Of a stretch of DNA of 64,000 nt, positions 36,319-49,909 are shown piece by piece (position 1 is the stretch's first letter; each line of letters opens with the position of its first letter). The stretch spans positions 434,001 to 498,000 of the forward strand of contig NZ_CP009451.1 of NCBI RefSeq assembly GCF_000757825.1, read 5' to 3'. The translations under genes were made by a program, and so were the position numbers. This DNA is from Cedecea neteri (GTDB lineage Bacteria > Pseudomonadota > Gammaproteobacteria > Enterobacterales > Enterobacteriaceae). The notes below the pieces were generated by a model. It did no database searches and was not told the DNA's origin. It worked only from the letters and a program-made list of their open reading frames with translations.

Positions 36319-37860
36319 TTACGCTTTCGCCTTCGGCATCTGGGAAACCAGAGACAGATTGACGTCCATTCCTTCCACCTGGAAGTGCGGCACGGCGTAC
36401 AGCTTGACGCGGAAAAAGCCCGGATTGTCTTCGATGTCTTCTACCGTCACTTTGGCATCACGCAGCGGGTGGGAAGCCTGCAGTTCGTCGCCCGGATCGG
36501 TCATTTCAGTGACCAGACTGCGAACCCAGGTGTTCAGCTCCAGCTCAAGCAAGCGACGATCTTTGGTGGTGCCGATGTTTTCACGCTGAATAAGCTTCAG
36601 GTAATGCGCAATGCGGGAGAGCAGGAAGATGTACGGCAGACGGGCGTTGATCCGGCTGTTCGCTGTCGCATCGGCGGTATCGTAAAGCGCCGGTTTCTGC
36701 GTGGAGTTTGCGGAGAAGAAGCACGCGTAATCGCGGTTTTTGTAGTAGGAAAGCGGAATAAAGCCCAGGTTGGCGAATTCGAATTCACGCGTTTCCGGGA
36801 TCATCACCTCGGACGGGATTTTCACCTGGTTGCCGGTGCCGAGATCGTACAGGTGAATCGGCAGGTCCTGAACCGCACCGCCCGCCTGTGGGCCACGAAT
36901 TTGCACGCACCAGCCGTTGTTGATAAAGCTGCGCACCATGTTGGAGGCAAAGGCAAACGACGCGTTATTCCACAGGTATTTATCGTGATCCGGGCCCTTC
37001 ACCTCTTCCACGTAATTGAAGCTGCGGACCGGTACCGTGTCCGGCCCGTAAGGCAAACGCCCCAGCACGCGTGGCATCACCAGCCCGATGTAGCGGGAAT
37101 CATCGGTATCACGGAAGGATTTCCACTTGATGTACTCGGCGCGATCGAAATAGTTGCCAATGTCTTTGATGGCGGCCACCTCTTCCATCGAGTCTTTCAG
37201 GAAGAATTTTGGGCCAGCAGAGCCAATAAACGGCATATGCGCCGCCGCAGAAACTTTCGAGATATTACGCAACAGGGCGACATCCTGGGCGGAGGCGTCG
37301 AACTCATAAGCGGAAATCAGCGCACCAATCGGTTCTCCGCCCGGCGTGTCGTACTCTGCCACGTATGTCTGCAGGTACAGTCCGCTCTGAATGATTTCAG
37401 GTGCATCTTCAAAGTCCTGACGCAGATCCTCCTTGGACAGGTCCAGAAGTTCAATTTTAACGTTCTGACGGAAGTCGGTTTTATCCACCAGCGATTTCAG
37501 ACCGCGCCACAAAGACTCAACCGTCTGGAATTCTTCGTGATGCATCACGGCGTCCAGCTGGCGGCTGATCTGATAATCCAGGTCGGCGATGTGGTGGTCA
37601 ATCAGCGTTTTATCGAGCTTCTCAACTTTTGAACCTGCTTTGCTCAGGCATTCCAGAAAGACCTGCATTCCGGCGGTCAGTCGTTCATCAGCGGTGGCAT
37701 CTGACATCGCCTGACTGTCCTGCCAGATATCCAGCGCGCTTAATTCAGAAACCGGGCTGAGATTAATTTTTTCAAACAGCGAGGCATAAACACTCTCTGC
37801 CCCCTGGCGTTCAAGGACGATACTCTCACTACCGGCGTTGTTTTCATTTTGTACAGACAT
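36319..37860 (-). CDS. tssC: TssC (VipB), T6SS sheath large subunit
   Basis: This 513-residue contractile sheath protein carries the conserved AWRGL-type segment (here LWRGLKSLVDKTDFRQNVKIELLDLSKEDL), PFIGSAGPKFF, DTDDSRYIGLVMPRVLGRLPYG and a C-terminal domain ending in FQVEGMDVNLSLVSQMP. It interlocks with TssB. The ATG at 37860 is used because GAGGA is 6 bases upstream; the ATG at 37866 would abut the RBS. It starts 38 bp after tssB. Confidence 0.96.
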   Translation of the reverse strand: MSVQNENNAGSESIVLERQGAESVYASLFEKINLSPVSELSALDIWQDSQAMSDATADERLTAGMQVFLECLSKAGSKVEKLDKTLIDHHIADLDYQISRQLDAVMHHEEFQTVESLWRGLKSLVDKTDFRQNVKIELLDLSKEDLRQDFEDAPEIIQSGLYLQTYVAEYDTPGGEPIGALISAYEFDASAQDVALLRNISKVSAAAHMPFIGSAGPKFFLKDSMEEVAAIKDIGNYFDRAEYIKWKSFRDTDDSRYIGLVMPRVLGRLPYGPDTVPVRSFNYVEEVKGPDHDKYLWNNASFAFASNMVRSFINNGWCVQIRGPQAGGAVQDLPIHLYDLGTGNQVKIPSEVMIPETREFEFANLGFIPLSYYKNRDYACFFSANSTQKPALYDTADATANSRINARLPYIFLLSRIAHYLKLIQRENIGTTKDRRLLELELNTWVRSLVTEMTDPGDELQASHPLRDAKVTVEDIEDNPGFFRVKLYAVPHFQVEGMDVNLSLVSQMPKAKA

Positions 37861-37898
37861 CAGCATTCCTCAATTAATCCATTAAATATCGTGACGAC

Positions 37899-38396
37899 TT
37901 ATGCCTGTTTTGGCGCAAGGGCAGACAGTTCCGCGCGGAGTTCGGCGCTCAGCGCCGGATTAATTAGAATTTTTTCCAGTTCTTTCCGGAAAGACTGGTT
38001 ATCAAGAAGGTTAGCTTTGAGATCGCGAAGTAAATTACGCATCGCCAGCATGGCTTTCAATTGAGGTATTTGGCGAGCAACCTCTTCTGGCGTGAAGTCT
38101 TTCATATCGCGGAATACAAGACTGACATTCTCTTCGCTGCCGTCGGCAGCAAGCGTATTCACTACGGTAAGATTAACTTTTGGGGAATATTCAGAAAGAA
38201 CACTGTTAAAATTATTTTTATTAACGTCTGTCTTTACTCGCTCAGATAAAATCGCAGTTTCGGCTCCGTGGCTGAAATCACCAGTAACCAGGAGCTTTAA
38301 CGGCAGCTCTGTTTTTTTCTGCGCTCCCCCCGTGTGTAAATCCAGTTTTAAGTTGATACGTGCTTTGGGCACCTCGCCCTGGAAACTGTCAGCCAT
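37899..38396 (-). CDS. tssB: TssB (VipA), T6SS sheath small subunit
   Basis: This 165-residue sheath partner of TssC has the family start (MADSFQGEVPKARINLKLDLHTGGAQKKTELPLKLLVTGDF), the NFNSVLSEYSPKVNLTV motif, and the C-terminal helix (KAMLAMRNLLRDLKANLLDNQSFRKELEKIL) that binds ClpV/TssC. It is the first gene of the T6SS operon, and the main operon promoter should lie in the 0.55-kb AT-rich region upstream. Confidence 0.96.
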   Translation of the reverse strand: MADSFQGEVPKARINLKLDLHTGGAQKKTELPLKLLVTGDFSHGAETAILSERVKTDVNKNNFNSVLSEYSPKVNLTVVNTLAADGSEENVSLVFRDMKDFTPEEVARQIPQLKAMLAMRNLLRDLKANLLDNQSFRKELEKILINPALSAELRAELSALAPKQA

Positions 38397-38943
38397 CTTC
38401 TCATCCCTCTGTTATCGCTGCATGGTATTTTTGGCGCTACATTACACCGCGCAGAATAATAGAACAATGCACAAAGTTAGATCAATTTTTTATGGAAATT
38501 AAAAACGCACAATTATTTATAGGAATTTTCCATAAGAAAGCGCCAGTCTGTCAGAATAAACTTAACAGGGAAGGTAAATAACTTAACTCTTGCGTGAGAC
38601 ACCGAATTAAAAACTGTCTGAAATGATAAATTATAATATTCATACAAAAAGAGAAATAAAATTGATGTACGTCAAAGCGGAAATGCAACCAGATGAAAAA
38701 ATTAACAAAATCCAACACGCCAGGGCGCTGAATAAGTCTTAATTTAACCCAACACATTCATCTGCATTATCAAATGGGACAAAAGCAAAAGCAGAATCAA
38801 CATATACAGCTATAATACCGCACCGGTATTATCACCATATAAAACACCGACACCTTAGAATAATCCGGCGTAAAAAACATCCAGCCGTAGGTTAAAACAA
38901 CACCCCATAAAGTAAAGACAGGCCAGCCATTGCTTACAACACA
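38397..38943. promoter_or_regulatory. AT-rich upstream region of the T6SS operon
   Basis: There is no credible gene here; a 68-codon frame on the minus strand has no RBS or family look. The DNA is much richer in A+T than its neighbours, as expected for an H-NS-silenced promoter region. It holds two perfect dyads: TTATGGAAA (38490-38498) with TTTCCATAA (38527-38535), about 95-140 bp before tssB, and ATAATACCG (38812-38820) with CGGTATTAT (38824-38832). I found no convincing sigma-54 -24/-12 pair or full Fur box by eye. Confidence 0.5.
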
Positions 38944-38975
38944 GGCAGTGTACGGCCGCACACTGCCGTGTTTTT
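38944..38975 (+). terminator. Hairpin at the end of the PAS-GGDEF-EAL gene
   Basis: GGCAGTGT (38944-38951) pairs with ACACTGCC (38960-38967) around an 8-base loop, followed on the plus strand by GTGTTTTT. It directly follows (minus strand) the stop of the PAS-GGDEF-EAL gene. As an intrinsic terminator it reads best on the plus strand; on the minus strand it still forms the same stem. Confidence 0.5.
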
Positions 38976-40653
38976 AACGATGAATATTTTTGATATCTAC
39001 CGGTTGGCCAAAAAGGAACCCCTGAATCTCGGTACATCCTTCTTCTTCGAGAATACGCAATTGCTCTTTTGTCTCAACGCCTTCGGCGATAAGCGGCGTA
39101 TTGATGGAGTTGCCGAGTGAAATGATCGCCCGTACAAAGGAGCGGGCCTGGAAATTACTTTCAACGTTAGTCAGGAAGCTACGGTCCAGCTTGATGACGT
39201 CGAAGTGGAACTCACGCAGCGTGCTAAGGGATGAATAGCCGGTACCAAAGTCATCCAGCGCAATGCTGATCCCCATTTTCTGGAACTGGTGCAAAATGTT
39301 AAACGTCAGCTTTTTATTGATGATAAAAGCGGTTTCCGTCACCTCAAATTCCAGCAGCGTTATCGGCCACGCGGTACGCATTAAAATGTCACGCACATTG
39401 TCGATAAAGCTAAGATTACGCAGCTGCACCGGGGAAATATTTATCGAGACTTTTTTGTCGAGTTTGTTGGCGAGCGACTCTTTACACACCGTTTCAATCA
39501 CCCAATAACCCAGCGGAACAATCGCCCCGCTTTCCTCGGCAATAGGGATAAACTCATCCGGCGGGATAAGCCCCTGCTCCGGGTGATTCCAGCGCAGCAG
39601 GGCTTCGTAACCGGTAATGGCTTTGTCTTTGAGCGAGCGTTTTTCCTGATAGTGAATGAAGAACTGCCCTTCTTTGATACCGCGGCGAATATCCGCCGCC
39701 ATAAGGTTTCGCAGGCGCGTTTTTTCATCCATGTCTTTTTCATACCAGCAAATCTTATTATCCAGGTTCGCTTTAGCGCGGTACATCGCCAGGTCTGAAT
39801 TACTGATAAGCGTATTGATATCCGTGGCGTCATCGGGATAAACCGCCACGCCGATGCTGGCACTCACGGTAATTTCGCTGTGGGCGAAAAACTGTTTCCC
39901 CACAAAACAGCCATGCAGGCGTTCGGTAAAATTGCGAAGTTCGTCATCGTGGTTATAAGGTTTTGCCGCGACAAATTCATCGCCGCCAAAGCGGGCCACG
40001 ATTTCATCTTTTTCAATCGCCTTAAGTACCGAGGAAGAAACCCGCTGTAAAAGCTGGTCGCCAACCAGATGCCCTTCGATATCGTTTATTTCTTTGAATT
40101 TATCGAGATCCACAGTGCAAATGGCAATGCGGTTATAATCAGACTCGGTAAAAAGTTTTTCCACGAAGCTAAAAAATTCGACGCGGTTAGGTAGCCCGGT
40201 CAGCGCATCATAGCGAGCGAGCCATGATATTTTATCGATAACCACCTTCTGCTCGCTAATGTCGCGGGTAATTTTGGCAAAGCCAAGCAGCGTCTGGTGC
40301 TCATCATAAATGGCGTCGATCACCACGTGCGCCCAAAAGCGGGTCCCGTCTTTACGGTAACGCCAGCCTTCGCCTTCAAATTTGCCGTTTTTCAGCGCGA
40401 TATTCAGGTTGCGCTCGGGCAGGCCGCTTTTTTGCTCGGCGTCGCTATAGAAAGCGCCAAAGTACTGCCCCACAATTTCCTCACGCCGATATCCCTTCGC
40501 CCGCAGCGCCCCCTCATTCCAGGTGGCTACCGTGCCATCTACGTTCAGCATGTAGATGGCGTAATCTTTTACGCTTTCAACAAAGTGACGATAGGCGATA
40601 TCAGTTAAACTTTCAGTACGCATCTTGCCCTTGGGATGATTGTGGTTTTTCAT
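38974..40653 (-). CDS. PAS-GGDEF-EAL cyclic-di-GMP protein
   Basis: This 559-residue protein has an N-terminal PAS domain with PAC motif (about 20-135), a GGDEF domain with intact GGDEF at 223-227, and an EAL domain with EALLRW at 350-355. The EAL domain also has DDFGTGYSSL, KLDRSFL and AEGVET, so the key metal-binding acidic residues look present. Both synthesis and breakdown of cyclic di-GMP are therefore possible. The RxxD inhibitory site is not seen (EKDE at the place). There is no transmembrane helix, so sensing is cytoplasmic. It is the first gene upstream of the T6SS promoter region on the same strand; a link to T6SS control is possible but unproven. Confidence 0.92.
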   Translation of the reverse strand: MKNHNHPKGKMRTESLTDIAYRHFVESVKDYAIYMLNVDGTVATWNEGALRAKGYRREEIVGQYFGAFYSDAEQKSGLPERNLNIALKNGKFEGEGWRYRKDGTRFWAHVVIDAIYDEHQTLLGFAKITRDISEQKVVIDKISWLARYDALTGLPNRVEFFSFVEKLFTESDYNRIAICTVDLDKFKEINDIEGHLVGDQLLQRVSSSVLKAIEKDEIVARFGGDEFVAAKPYNHDDELRNFTERLHGCFVGKQFFAHSEITVSASIGVAVYPDDATDINTLISNSDLAMYRAKANLDNKICWYEKDMDEKTRLRNLMAADIRRGIKEGQFFIHYQEKRSLKDKAITGYEALLRWNHPEQGLIPPDEFIPIAEESGAIVPLGYWVIETVCKESLANKLDKKVSINISPVQLRNLSFIDNVRDILMRTAWPITLLEFEVTETAFIINKKLTFNILHQFQKMGISIALDDFGTGYSSLSTLREFHFDVIKLDRSFLTNVESNFQARSFVRAIISLGNSINTPLIAEGVETKEQLRILEEEGCTEIQGFLFGQPVDIKNIHR

Positions 40654-40713
40654 TAATAAAAAGAGTAATTTATCGTATTATCGGCGGCGTAGCTATGAAG
40701 CTTTAAGCCCGCT

Positions 40714-40980
40714 TTAGAGTTCATGAGATCGCTTTTTCCGCTTTACCCGCAGCAGATAATTTTCCAGCTGCTGAGTCACTTCCCGACTAAGGGCATACTG
40801 ATCGTCGCCAACATGATAAACATAGTTGCTAAGTCGCCGGAGATCCCGGTAAATCGTGCGTTCACTGACGCCAAATTTACTGGCCAGTTGGTGACGGGAC
40901 ACGCGCTCGCAGCTCAGCATTTCACAAAAGATCCCGGCAATACGGTCTGCCAGCAGCGTGCTTTTTTCGGGGGGGGTCAT
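40714..40980 (-). CDS. Small HTH (DeoR/HTH_11-type) DNA-binding protein
   Basis: This 88-residue protein has a winged-helix motif in residues 25-62 (VSRHQLASKFGVSERTIYRDLRRLSNYVYHVGDDQYALS), the pattern of HTH_11/DeoR N-terminal domains. No ligand-binding or dimerisation domain follows; the tail is strongly basic (LLRVKRKKRSHEL). It could be a stand-alone regulator or anti-regulator. It ends 60 bp before the start of the PAS-GGDEF-EAL gene on the same strand, so it may be co-transcribed with it. Target unknown. Confidence 0.75.
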   Translation of the reverse strand: MTPPEKSTLLADRIAGIFCEMLSCERVSRHQLASKFGVSERTIYRDLRRLSNYVYHVGDDQYALSREVTQQLENYLLRVKRKKRSHEL

Positions 40981-41169
40981 GAGTGTTTCTCCTGCAAGTA
41001 GGTGTCAGGAATGTTAACGCGAACAGATGACAGGTCGTGTCAGCCATTGGCAGAATATATCGCACGACAGCAAGCTAATTATTACGCAACGTTATGACAA
41101 GATTAGCTTTTTCTTGAATAAAAATGGGCACCCGTGGAGATCGGACGACATATCGACGGCTTTGCGGGG

Positions 41170-41175
41170 TATAAT
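41170..41175 (+). promoter_or_regulatory. Perfect -10 hexamer upstream of a small ORF
   Basis: TATAAT at 41170-41175 lies 26 bp before the ATG of the 73-codon ORF. No strong -35 is seen 17 bp upstream, so a helper protein or an alternative sigma factor may be needed. Confidence 0.4.
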
Positions 41176-41201
41176 CGCGCCTTACTATAAGTTGGCAGAC
41201 T

Positions 41202-41423
41202 ATGACCGTGAGCAAACATCGGGTAACAAGACCAGATGAAATTGAGATGAAACGCCGGGCCTGGTATCAGGCGCGACGAGCCATCCTGAGCGGCAGGCCG
41301 GATGTTGCGCCGCTTACGCCCCCGACGACGCTGTACGAAGAGCTGGCGATCGGCTATCACATCCGGCAGCTTACCCGGCTACGGAAGTGGTTTATCGACA
41401 GAGATCTCCCCCTCCCCGAGTAA
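41202..41423 (+). CDS. Small unrecognised protein of 73 residues
   Basis: I do not recognise this protein. It is basic and Arg-rich at the N-terminus (TRPDEIEMKRRAWYQARRAILSG), with a short Pro-rich turn and a helical C-terminus (LYEELAIGYHIRQLTRLRKWFIDRDLPLPE); there is no membrane segment. Evidence that it is real is a perfect -10 hexamer at 41170 and a protein-like composition. The RBS is weak. Its 3' end overlaps the 3' end of the convergent GNAT gene by 45 bp, and overlapping antisense transcripts could affect both. Confidence 0.5.
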   Translation: MTVSKHRVTRPDEIEMKRRAWYQARRAILSGRPDVAPLTPPTTLYEELAIGYHIRQLTRLRKWFIDRDLPLPE

Positions 41424-41924
41424 ATAACGCATTGCGCACCGGGGTAAAACCATAAGCCCGGCGTCACGCTGGTACGCTAAACAGCAAGTCAGTTCCGGCG
41501 TAAGCTGCGAATCCACAATAATCTCAAAGCCGTGACGCCGATACCAGGGGCCATTCCAGGCCACGTCCCGGTAAGTGGTGAGCGTAATCTGGCTCACGCC
41601 GAGCGCCTGCGCTTTACGCTTCACCTCGGCCAGAAGTAAGCTCCCTACGCCCTGACGCTGAAAATCCGGATGGGTAGAAATCTCGGCCAGATACAGCGCA
41701 TCATCATGGCGTTCGCAATAGCAAAATCCTTTGATCCTGCCGTCGCTTCCCGTCACCTTCCAGGCCTGCCCATCTTCGATTGCTGCGGCATGCGTGGCTG
41801 CATCCGTTACTCCGAAATCCGCTAAAAACGCGAGTTCAGGCACGCTAAGAAAACGACGAGCCGCCGCCGCTTCAACACGCTGAAGTTCTTCTATATCCCT
41901 GCGGCAACTGATGGATACGGTCAT
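41379..41924 (-). CDS. GNAT-family N-acetyltransferase
   Basis: This 181-residue protein is one GNAT domain. The acetyl-CoA pyrophosphate loop is RQGVGS (motif A, in ISTHPDFQRQGVGSLLLAEVKRKAQALG). The second strand-helix unit is ITLTTYRDVAWNGPWYRRHGFE. The C-terminal 40 residues vary between relatives and overlap the convergent small ORF by 45 bp. Substrate unknown; related enzymes acetylate small amines or protein N-termini. Confidence 0.88.
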   Translation of the reverse strand: MTVSISCRRDIEELQRVEAAAARRFLSVPELAFLADFGVTDAATHAAAIEDGQAWKVTGSDGRIKGFCYCERHDDALYLAEISTHPDFQRQGVGSLLLAEVKRKAQALGVSQITLTTYRDVAWNGPWYRRHGFEIIVDSQLTPELTCCLAYQRDAGLMVLPRCAMRYLLGEGEISVDKPLP

Positions 41925-42106
41925 TATCCCTTCCTTTTATGACGGTGAAGCAGTGCAGTCTTGCGGGCTATTTTACTCGACCCTGGCCGTTTCGTTGACC
42001 GCCGATTGACGTTAGCGCTTCCACAAATGTTAATCAGGAGTAAACTAAAGGTAAGCAACTCATCTGTGTTATTGCGCAATCAACCATAACAAGTGACACC
42101 TGCCAT

Positions 42107-44404
42107 ATGAAATTCAAATCGGCTATCAAGCCTTACCAGGCCGCAGCGGGCGGCTGGGGTTCTCTCGAAGCGACCACCCGCTTCGTCATCGACAGCAAAC
42201 ATGCTCTGAAAAACCTGCGCAACCTGATGCGCATGAACAAGGCTAAAGGCTTTGACTGCCCGGGCTGTGCCTGGGGTGACGATAACAAAAGCACCTTTAG
42301 CTTCTGCGAAAATGGCGCTAAAGCCGTCACCTGGGAAGCCACTCGCCGTTTTATCGACAGCGAGTTTTTTGCTCAACACAGCGTCAGTAAACTTTATCAA
42401 CAAAGCGACTATTTCCTCGAATACCAGGGCCGCCTTACCGAACCGCTTAGCTACAATCCGCAAACTGACCGCTACGAACCCATCAGCTGGGCCAGCGCGT
42501 ATAGCCTGATTGCGCAACATATCAAGGCAATGGATAACCCGGATCAGATTGAACTCTACACCTCCGGTCGCGCCAGCAATGAAGCCTCTTACCTTTATCA
42601 GCTTTTTGGCCGCATGCTGGGCACCAATAACTTTCCGGACTGCTCAAACATGTGCCATGAAGCCAGCGGCAGCGGGCTGAAGCGCAGCATCGGCGTAGGA
42701 AAAGGCACCATCAGACTGGATGATTTTGATAAAGCCGACGCCATTTTTGTCTTTGGGCAGAATCCCGGCACCAACCATCCGCGAATGCTGCACAGCCTGC
42801 GTCATGCGGCGGAAAACGGTGCCCAGATAGTCACCTTTAATACGCTGCGTGAGCGCGGCCTGGAACGCTTTGCCGATCCGCAAAAGCCGCTGGAAGTTAT
42901 CACCCCGCTGGCGGGCACCATCAGCACCAACTATTACCAACCGAATCTGGGCGGCGACATGGCCGCCGTTCGCGGTATGGCCAAAGCACTGCTGGAAGCC
43001 CATCGCCGCCGTATTACCGAAGGCGAAGAAGGCGTATTCGATCTGGCATTTATCGACGCCAATACCCAGGGCGTGGACGCCTGGTTTACCGCCATCGATG
43101 AAACCAGCTGGGAGAAAATCACCCAGCAGTCCGGCCTGAGCGAACTGCAGCTCCGCGACGCCGCAGCAATCTGGCAGCATTCAAAACGGGTCATTTTTAC
43201 CTGGGCCATGGGCATCACTCAACATAAACACTCGCTGAATACCGTGCGTGAAATCGTTAACCTGCAGCTGCTCGGAGGGCATTTAGGCCGCCCTGGCGCT
43301 GGCCTGTGCCCGGTGCGTGGTCACAGCAACGTGCAGGGCAACCGCACGATGGGGATTGACGAGAAGCCGCCGGTAAGCCTGCTGGATAACCTGGCCAACC
43401 ACTTTGATTTTGAGCCTCCGCGCGAGCACGGCCACAACACCGTTGAAGCTCTGGCCGCCATGCTGCGCGATGAAATAAAAGTGCTGGTTGCGCTGGGCGG
43501 AAACCTTGCCGCTGCGGCACCGGACAGCCCAAGAACGGAAGAAGCCATTAGCCGCTGCGGCCTGACCGTGTTCATCAGCACCAAGCTTAACCGCAGCCAC
43601 CTCGTGCCGGGCAAAGCCTCGCTGATTCTGCCCACTCTGGGCCGCACTGAAGAAGATATGCAGGCTACCGGGCGGCAGTTTGTCACCGTCGAAGACTCCT
43701 TCAGCATGGTGCACGCCTCCGAAGGCATCGGTAAGCCGATTGCGGATACGCAGCGTTCGGAAACCGCCATTGTGGCCGGCATTGCCGATGCGGTTTTAGG
43801 CCGAAACAAACTCGACTGGCTCGAGCTTGCCGACGACTACAACCTTATTCGCGATCATATTGCCGCCACCCTGCCCGGCTTTAAAGACTTCAATCAGCGC
43901 TGCGAAGAACCCGGCGGATTTTATCTGGGGAATGCGGCAGCTGAACTACGGTTTAATACGCCGAGCGGTAAAGCGGAATTCAGCCATGCCCCACTGCCTG
44001 ACTCGTTGTGGGAAGGCGTAACGGCCCCCTTCACGCTGCAAACGCTGCGTTCTCACGATCAGTACAACACCACGATTTATGGCCTGGACGATCGCTATCG
44101 CGGCGTTTACGGCCAGCGTGATGTCCTGTTTATTCATCCTGATGATATGGGTGAGCTGGGTCTGAACGACGGTGATAAAGTCGATATTGAAACCGTCTGG
44201 CACGACGGGATTACCCGTAAAGTCAGAGGTTTTAAGCTGGTCGCGTATGACATTCCGCGCGGTAACCTCGCGGCCTATTACCCGGAAACCAACCCGCTGG
44301 TGCCGCTTGGCAGCGTTGGGGACGGCACCGGCACGCCGACGTCAAAATCCGTTCCGGTGAAAATTACCCGTAGCGAAGCGGAAGATAAGCGCCGAATCGC
44401 CTGA
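42107..44404 (+). CDS. ydeP: YdeP/FdhF-family molybdopterin oxidoreductase
   Basis: This 765-residue protein belongs to the FdhA/YdeP branch of molybdopterin bis-guanine dinucleotide enzymes; length is close to E. coli YdeP (759), which is linked to acid resistance. It begins with a cysteine motif (FDCPGCAWGDD, residues about 48-58) that may hold an iron-sulfur cluster but lacks the full four-Cys array of classic formate dehydrogenases. It has cofactor contacts such as SGRASNEASYLYQLFGR, FGQNPGTNHPRMLHSL and CPVRGHSNVQGNRTMGI, and the C-terminal molydopterin-binding barrel (HPDDMGELGLNDGDKVDI). There is no Tat signal, so it is cytoplasmic. The physiological substrate is not known. Confidence 0.93.
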   Translation: MKFKSAIKPYQAAAGGWGSLEATTRFVIDSKHALKNLRNLMRMNKAKGFDCPGCAWGDDNKSTFSFCENGAKAVTWEATRRFIDSEFFAQHSVSKLYQQSDYFLEYQGRLTEPLSYNPQTDRYEPISWASAYSLIAQHIKAMDNPDQIELYTSGRASNEASYLYQLFGRMLGTNNFPDCSNMCHEASGSGLKRSIGVGKGTIRLDDFDKADAIFVFGQNPGTNHPRMLHSLRHAAENGAQIVTFNTLRERGLERFADPQKPLEVITPLAGTISTNYYQPNLGGDMAAVRGMAKALLEAHRRRITEGEEGVFDLAFIDANTQGVDAWFTAIDETSWEKITQQSGLSELQLRDAAAIWQHSKRVIFTWAMGITQHKHSLNTVREIVNLQLLGGHLGRPGAGLCPVRGHSNVQGNRTMGIDEKPPVSLLDNLANHFDFEPPREHGHNTVEALAAMLRDEIKVLVALGGNLAAAAPDSPRTEEAISRCGLTVFISTKLNRSHLVPGKASLILPTLGRTEEDMQATGRQFVTVEDSFSMVHASEGIGKPIADTQRSETAIVAGIADAVLGRNKLDWLELADDYNLIRDHIAATLPGFKDFNQRCEEPGGFYLGNAAAELRFNTPSGKAEFSHAPLPDSLWEGVTAPFTLQTLRSHDQYNTTIYGLDDRYRGVYGQRDVLFIHPDDMGELGLNDGDKVDIETVWHDGITRKVRGFKLVAYDIPRGNLAAYYPETNPLVPLGSVGDGTGTPTSKSVPVKITRSEAEDKRRIA

Positions 44405-44431
44405 ATTTGTTATGGAATGAACTTACCCTGG

Positions 44432-44451
44432 CCCTCTCCTACTGGAGAGGG
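44432..44451 (+). terminator. Hairpin after ydeP
   Basis: CCCTCTCC (44432-44439) and GGAGAGGG (44444-44451) form a perfect stem with loop TACT, 28 bp after the ydeP stop, followed by AAAT. It belongs to the same GC-rich CCCTCTCC family as the repeats around the IS element at 49.9-51.2 kb. Confidence 0.5.
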
Positions 44452-44480
44452 AAATCTTACCCCGCCCCAAGGAGTTAGTG

Positions 44481-45134
44481 ATGCAGCAGTGGTCCGATGT
44501 AGATGAATACCTCGTCAGTGCTTTGATCCCTTCCGATACCGTTTTCCAACAAATCCTCGACAATAATCATGCCGCTGGGCTACCCGCCCACGATGTAGCC
44601 CCTAACCAGGGGAAATTCCTTCAGCTGCTGGTGGAGATAACCGGCGCGCGCAAAATCCTCGAGATTGGTACGTTGGGAGCGTACAGTTCCGTCTGGATGG
44701 CGCGAGCCCTGCCCGCTGACGGCAAGCTGGTTACGCTTGAAGCCGACCCTCGTCACGCCGAAGTTGCGCAAAAAAATATTAAGCTCGCAGGATTGGAAAA
44801 AACTATTGAATTGCATATCGGCCCGGCGGCACAAACGCTCGCCCATCTGGGTAATGAAGCGCCGTTCGATTTGATTTTTATCGATGCCGATAAGCCTAAT
44901 AACCCGGTTTATCTGGAATGGGCATTAAAATATTCGCGCCCTGGCACGCTAATTATCGGGGACAACGTGGTGCGTGACGGTGAGGTTGCCAACCCCAACA
45001 GCGACGACGATCGCGTTCAGGGCGTGAGAACCTTTATCGAAATGATGGGAAACCACACAGGCCTTTCTGTAACCGCGCTACAAACGGTCGGCAGTAAAGG
45101 CTGGGATGGTTTTACACTGGCAAGAGTGAAATGA
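44481..45134 (+). CDS. Class I SAM-dependent O-methyltransferase (catechol-OMT-like family)
   Basis: This 217-residue enzyme has the Methyltransf_3 fold: the SAM-binding motif KILEIGTLGAYSSVWMARALP, the acidic residue in LVTLEADPRHAE, and the metal-site segment DLIFIDADKPNNP with GDNVVRDG, giving the Asp-Asp-Asn set that binds Mg in this family. It should methylate a catechol-like hydroxyl group. I chose the ATG at 44481, with AAGGAG 6 bases upstream; a GTG at 44478 is one codon longer. It lies 76 bp after ydeP, with a hairpin between them. Confidence 0.92.
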   Translation: MQQWSDVDEYLVSALIPSDTVFQQILDNNHAAGLPAHDVAPNQGKFLQLLVEITGARKILEIGTLGAYSSVWMARALPADGKLVTLEADPRHAEVAQKNIKLAGLEKTIELHIGPAAQTLAHLGNEAPFDLIFIDADKPNNPVYLEWALKYSRPGTLIIGDNVVRDGEVANPNSDDDRVQGVRTFIEMMGNHTGLSVTALQTVGSKGWDGFTLARVK

Positions 45135-45140
45135 GCCAAC

Positions 45141-45160
45141 CCCTTTCCAGCTGGAAAGGG
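45141..45160. terminator. Palindromic terminator between convergent O-methyltransferase and hrpA genes
   Basis: CCCTTTCCAG and CTGGAAAGGG form a perfect 20-base palindrome (45141-45160) in the 33-bp gap between the two convergent stops. It probably serves both strands. Confidence 0.6.
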
Positions 45161-45167
45161 ATTGATA

Positions 45168-49886
<4,719 letters not shown>

Positions 49887-49909
49887 GATTTGTTCCTGGA
49901 GTGACTAAC

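Noticed and set aside
36385..37632. Plus-strand open frame of 415 codons opposite tssC
   Set aside because: Antisense shadow of a highly conserved sheath gene; its product has no recognisable features.
11927..38396. Contractile particle of phage-tail or extracellular injection type instead of a T6SS
   Set aside because: TssJ, TssL, TssM, TssK and ClpV are all present, and no phage structural, tape-measure or lysis genes are seen; it is a membrane-anchored T6SS.
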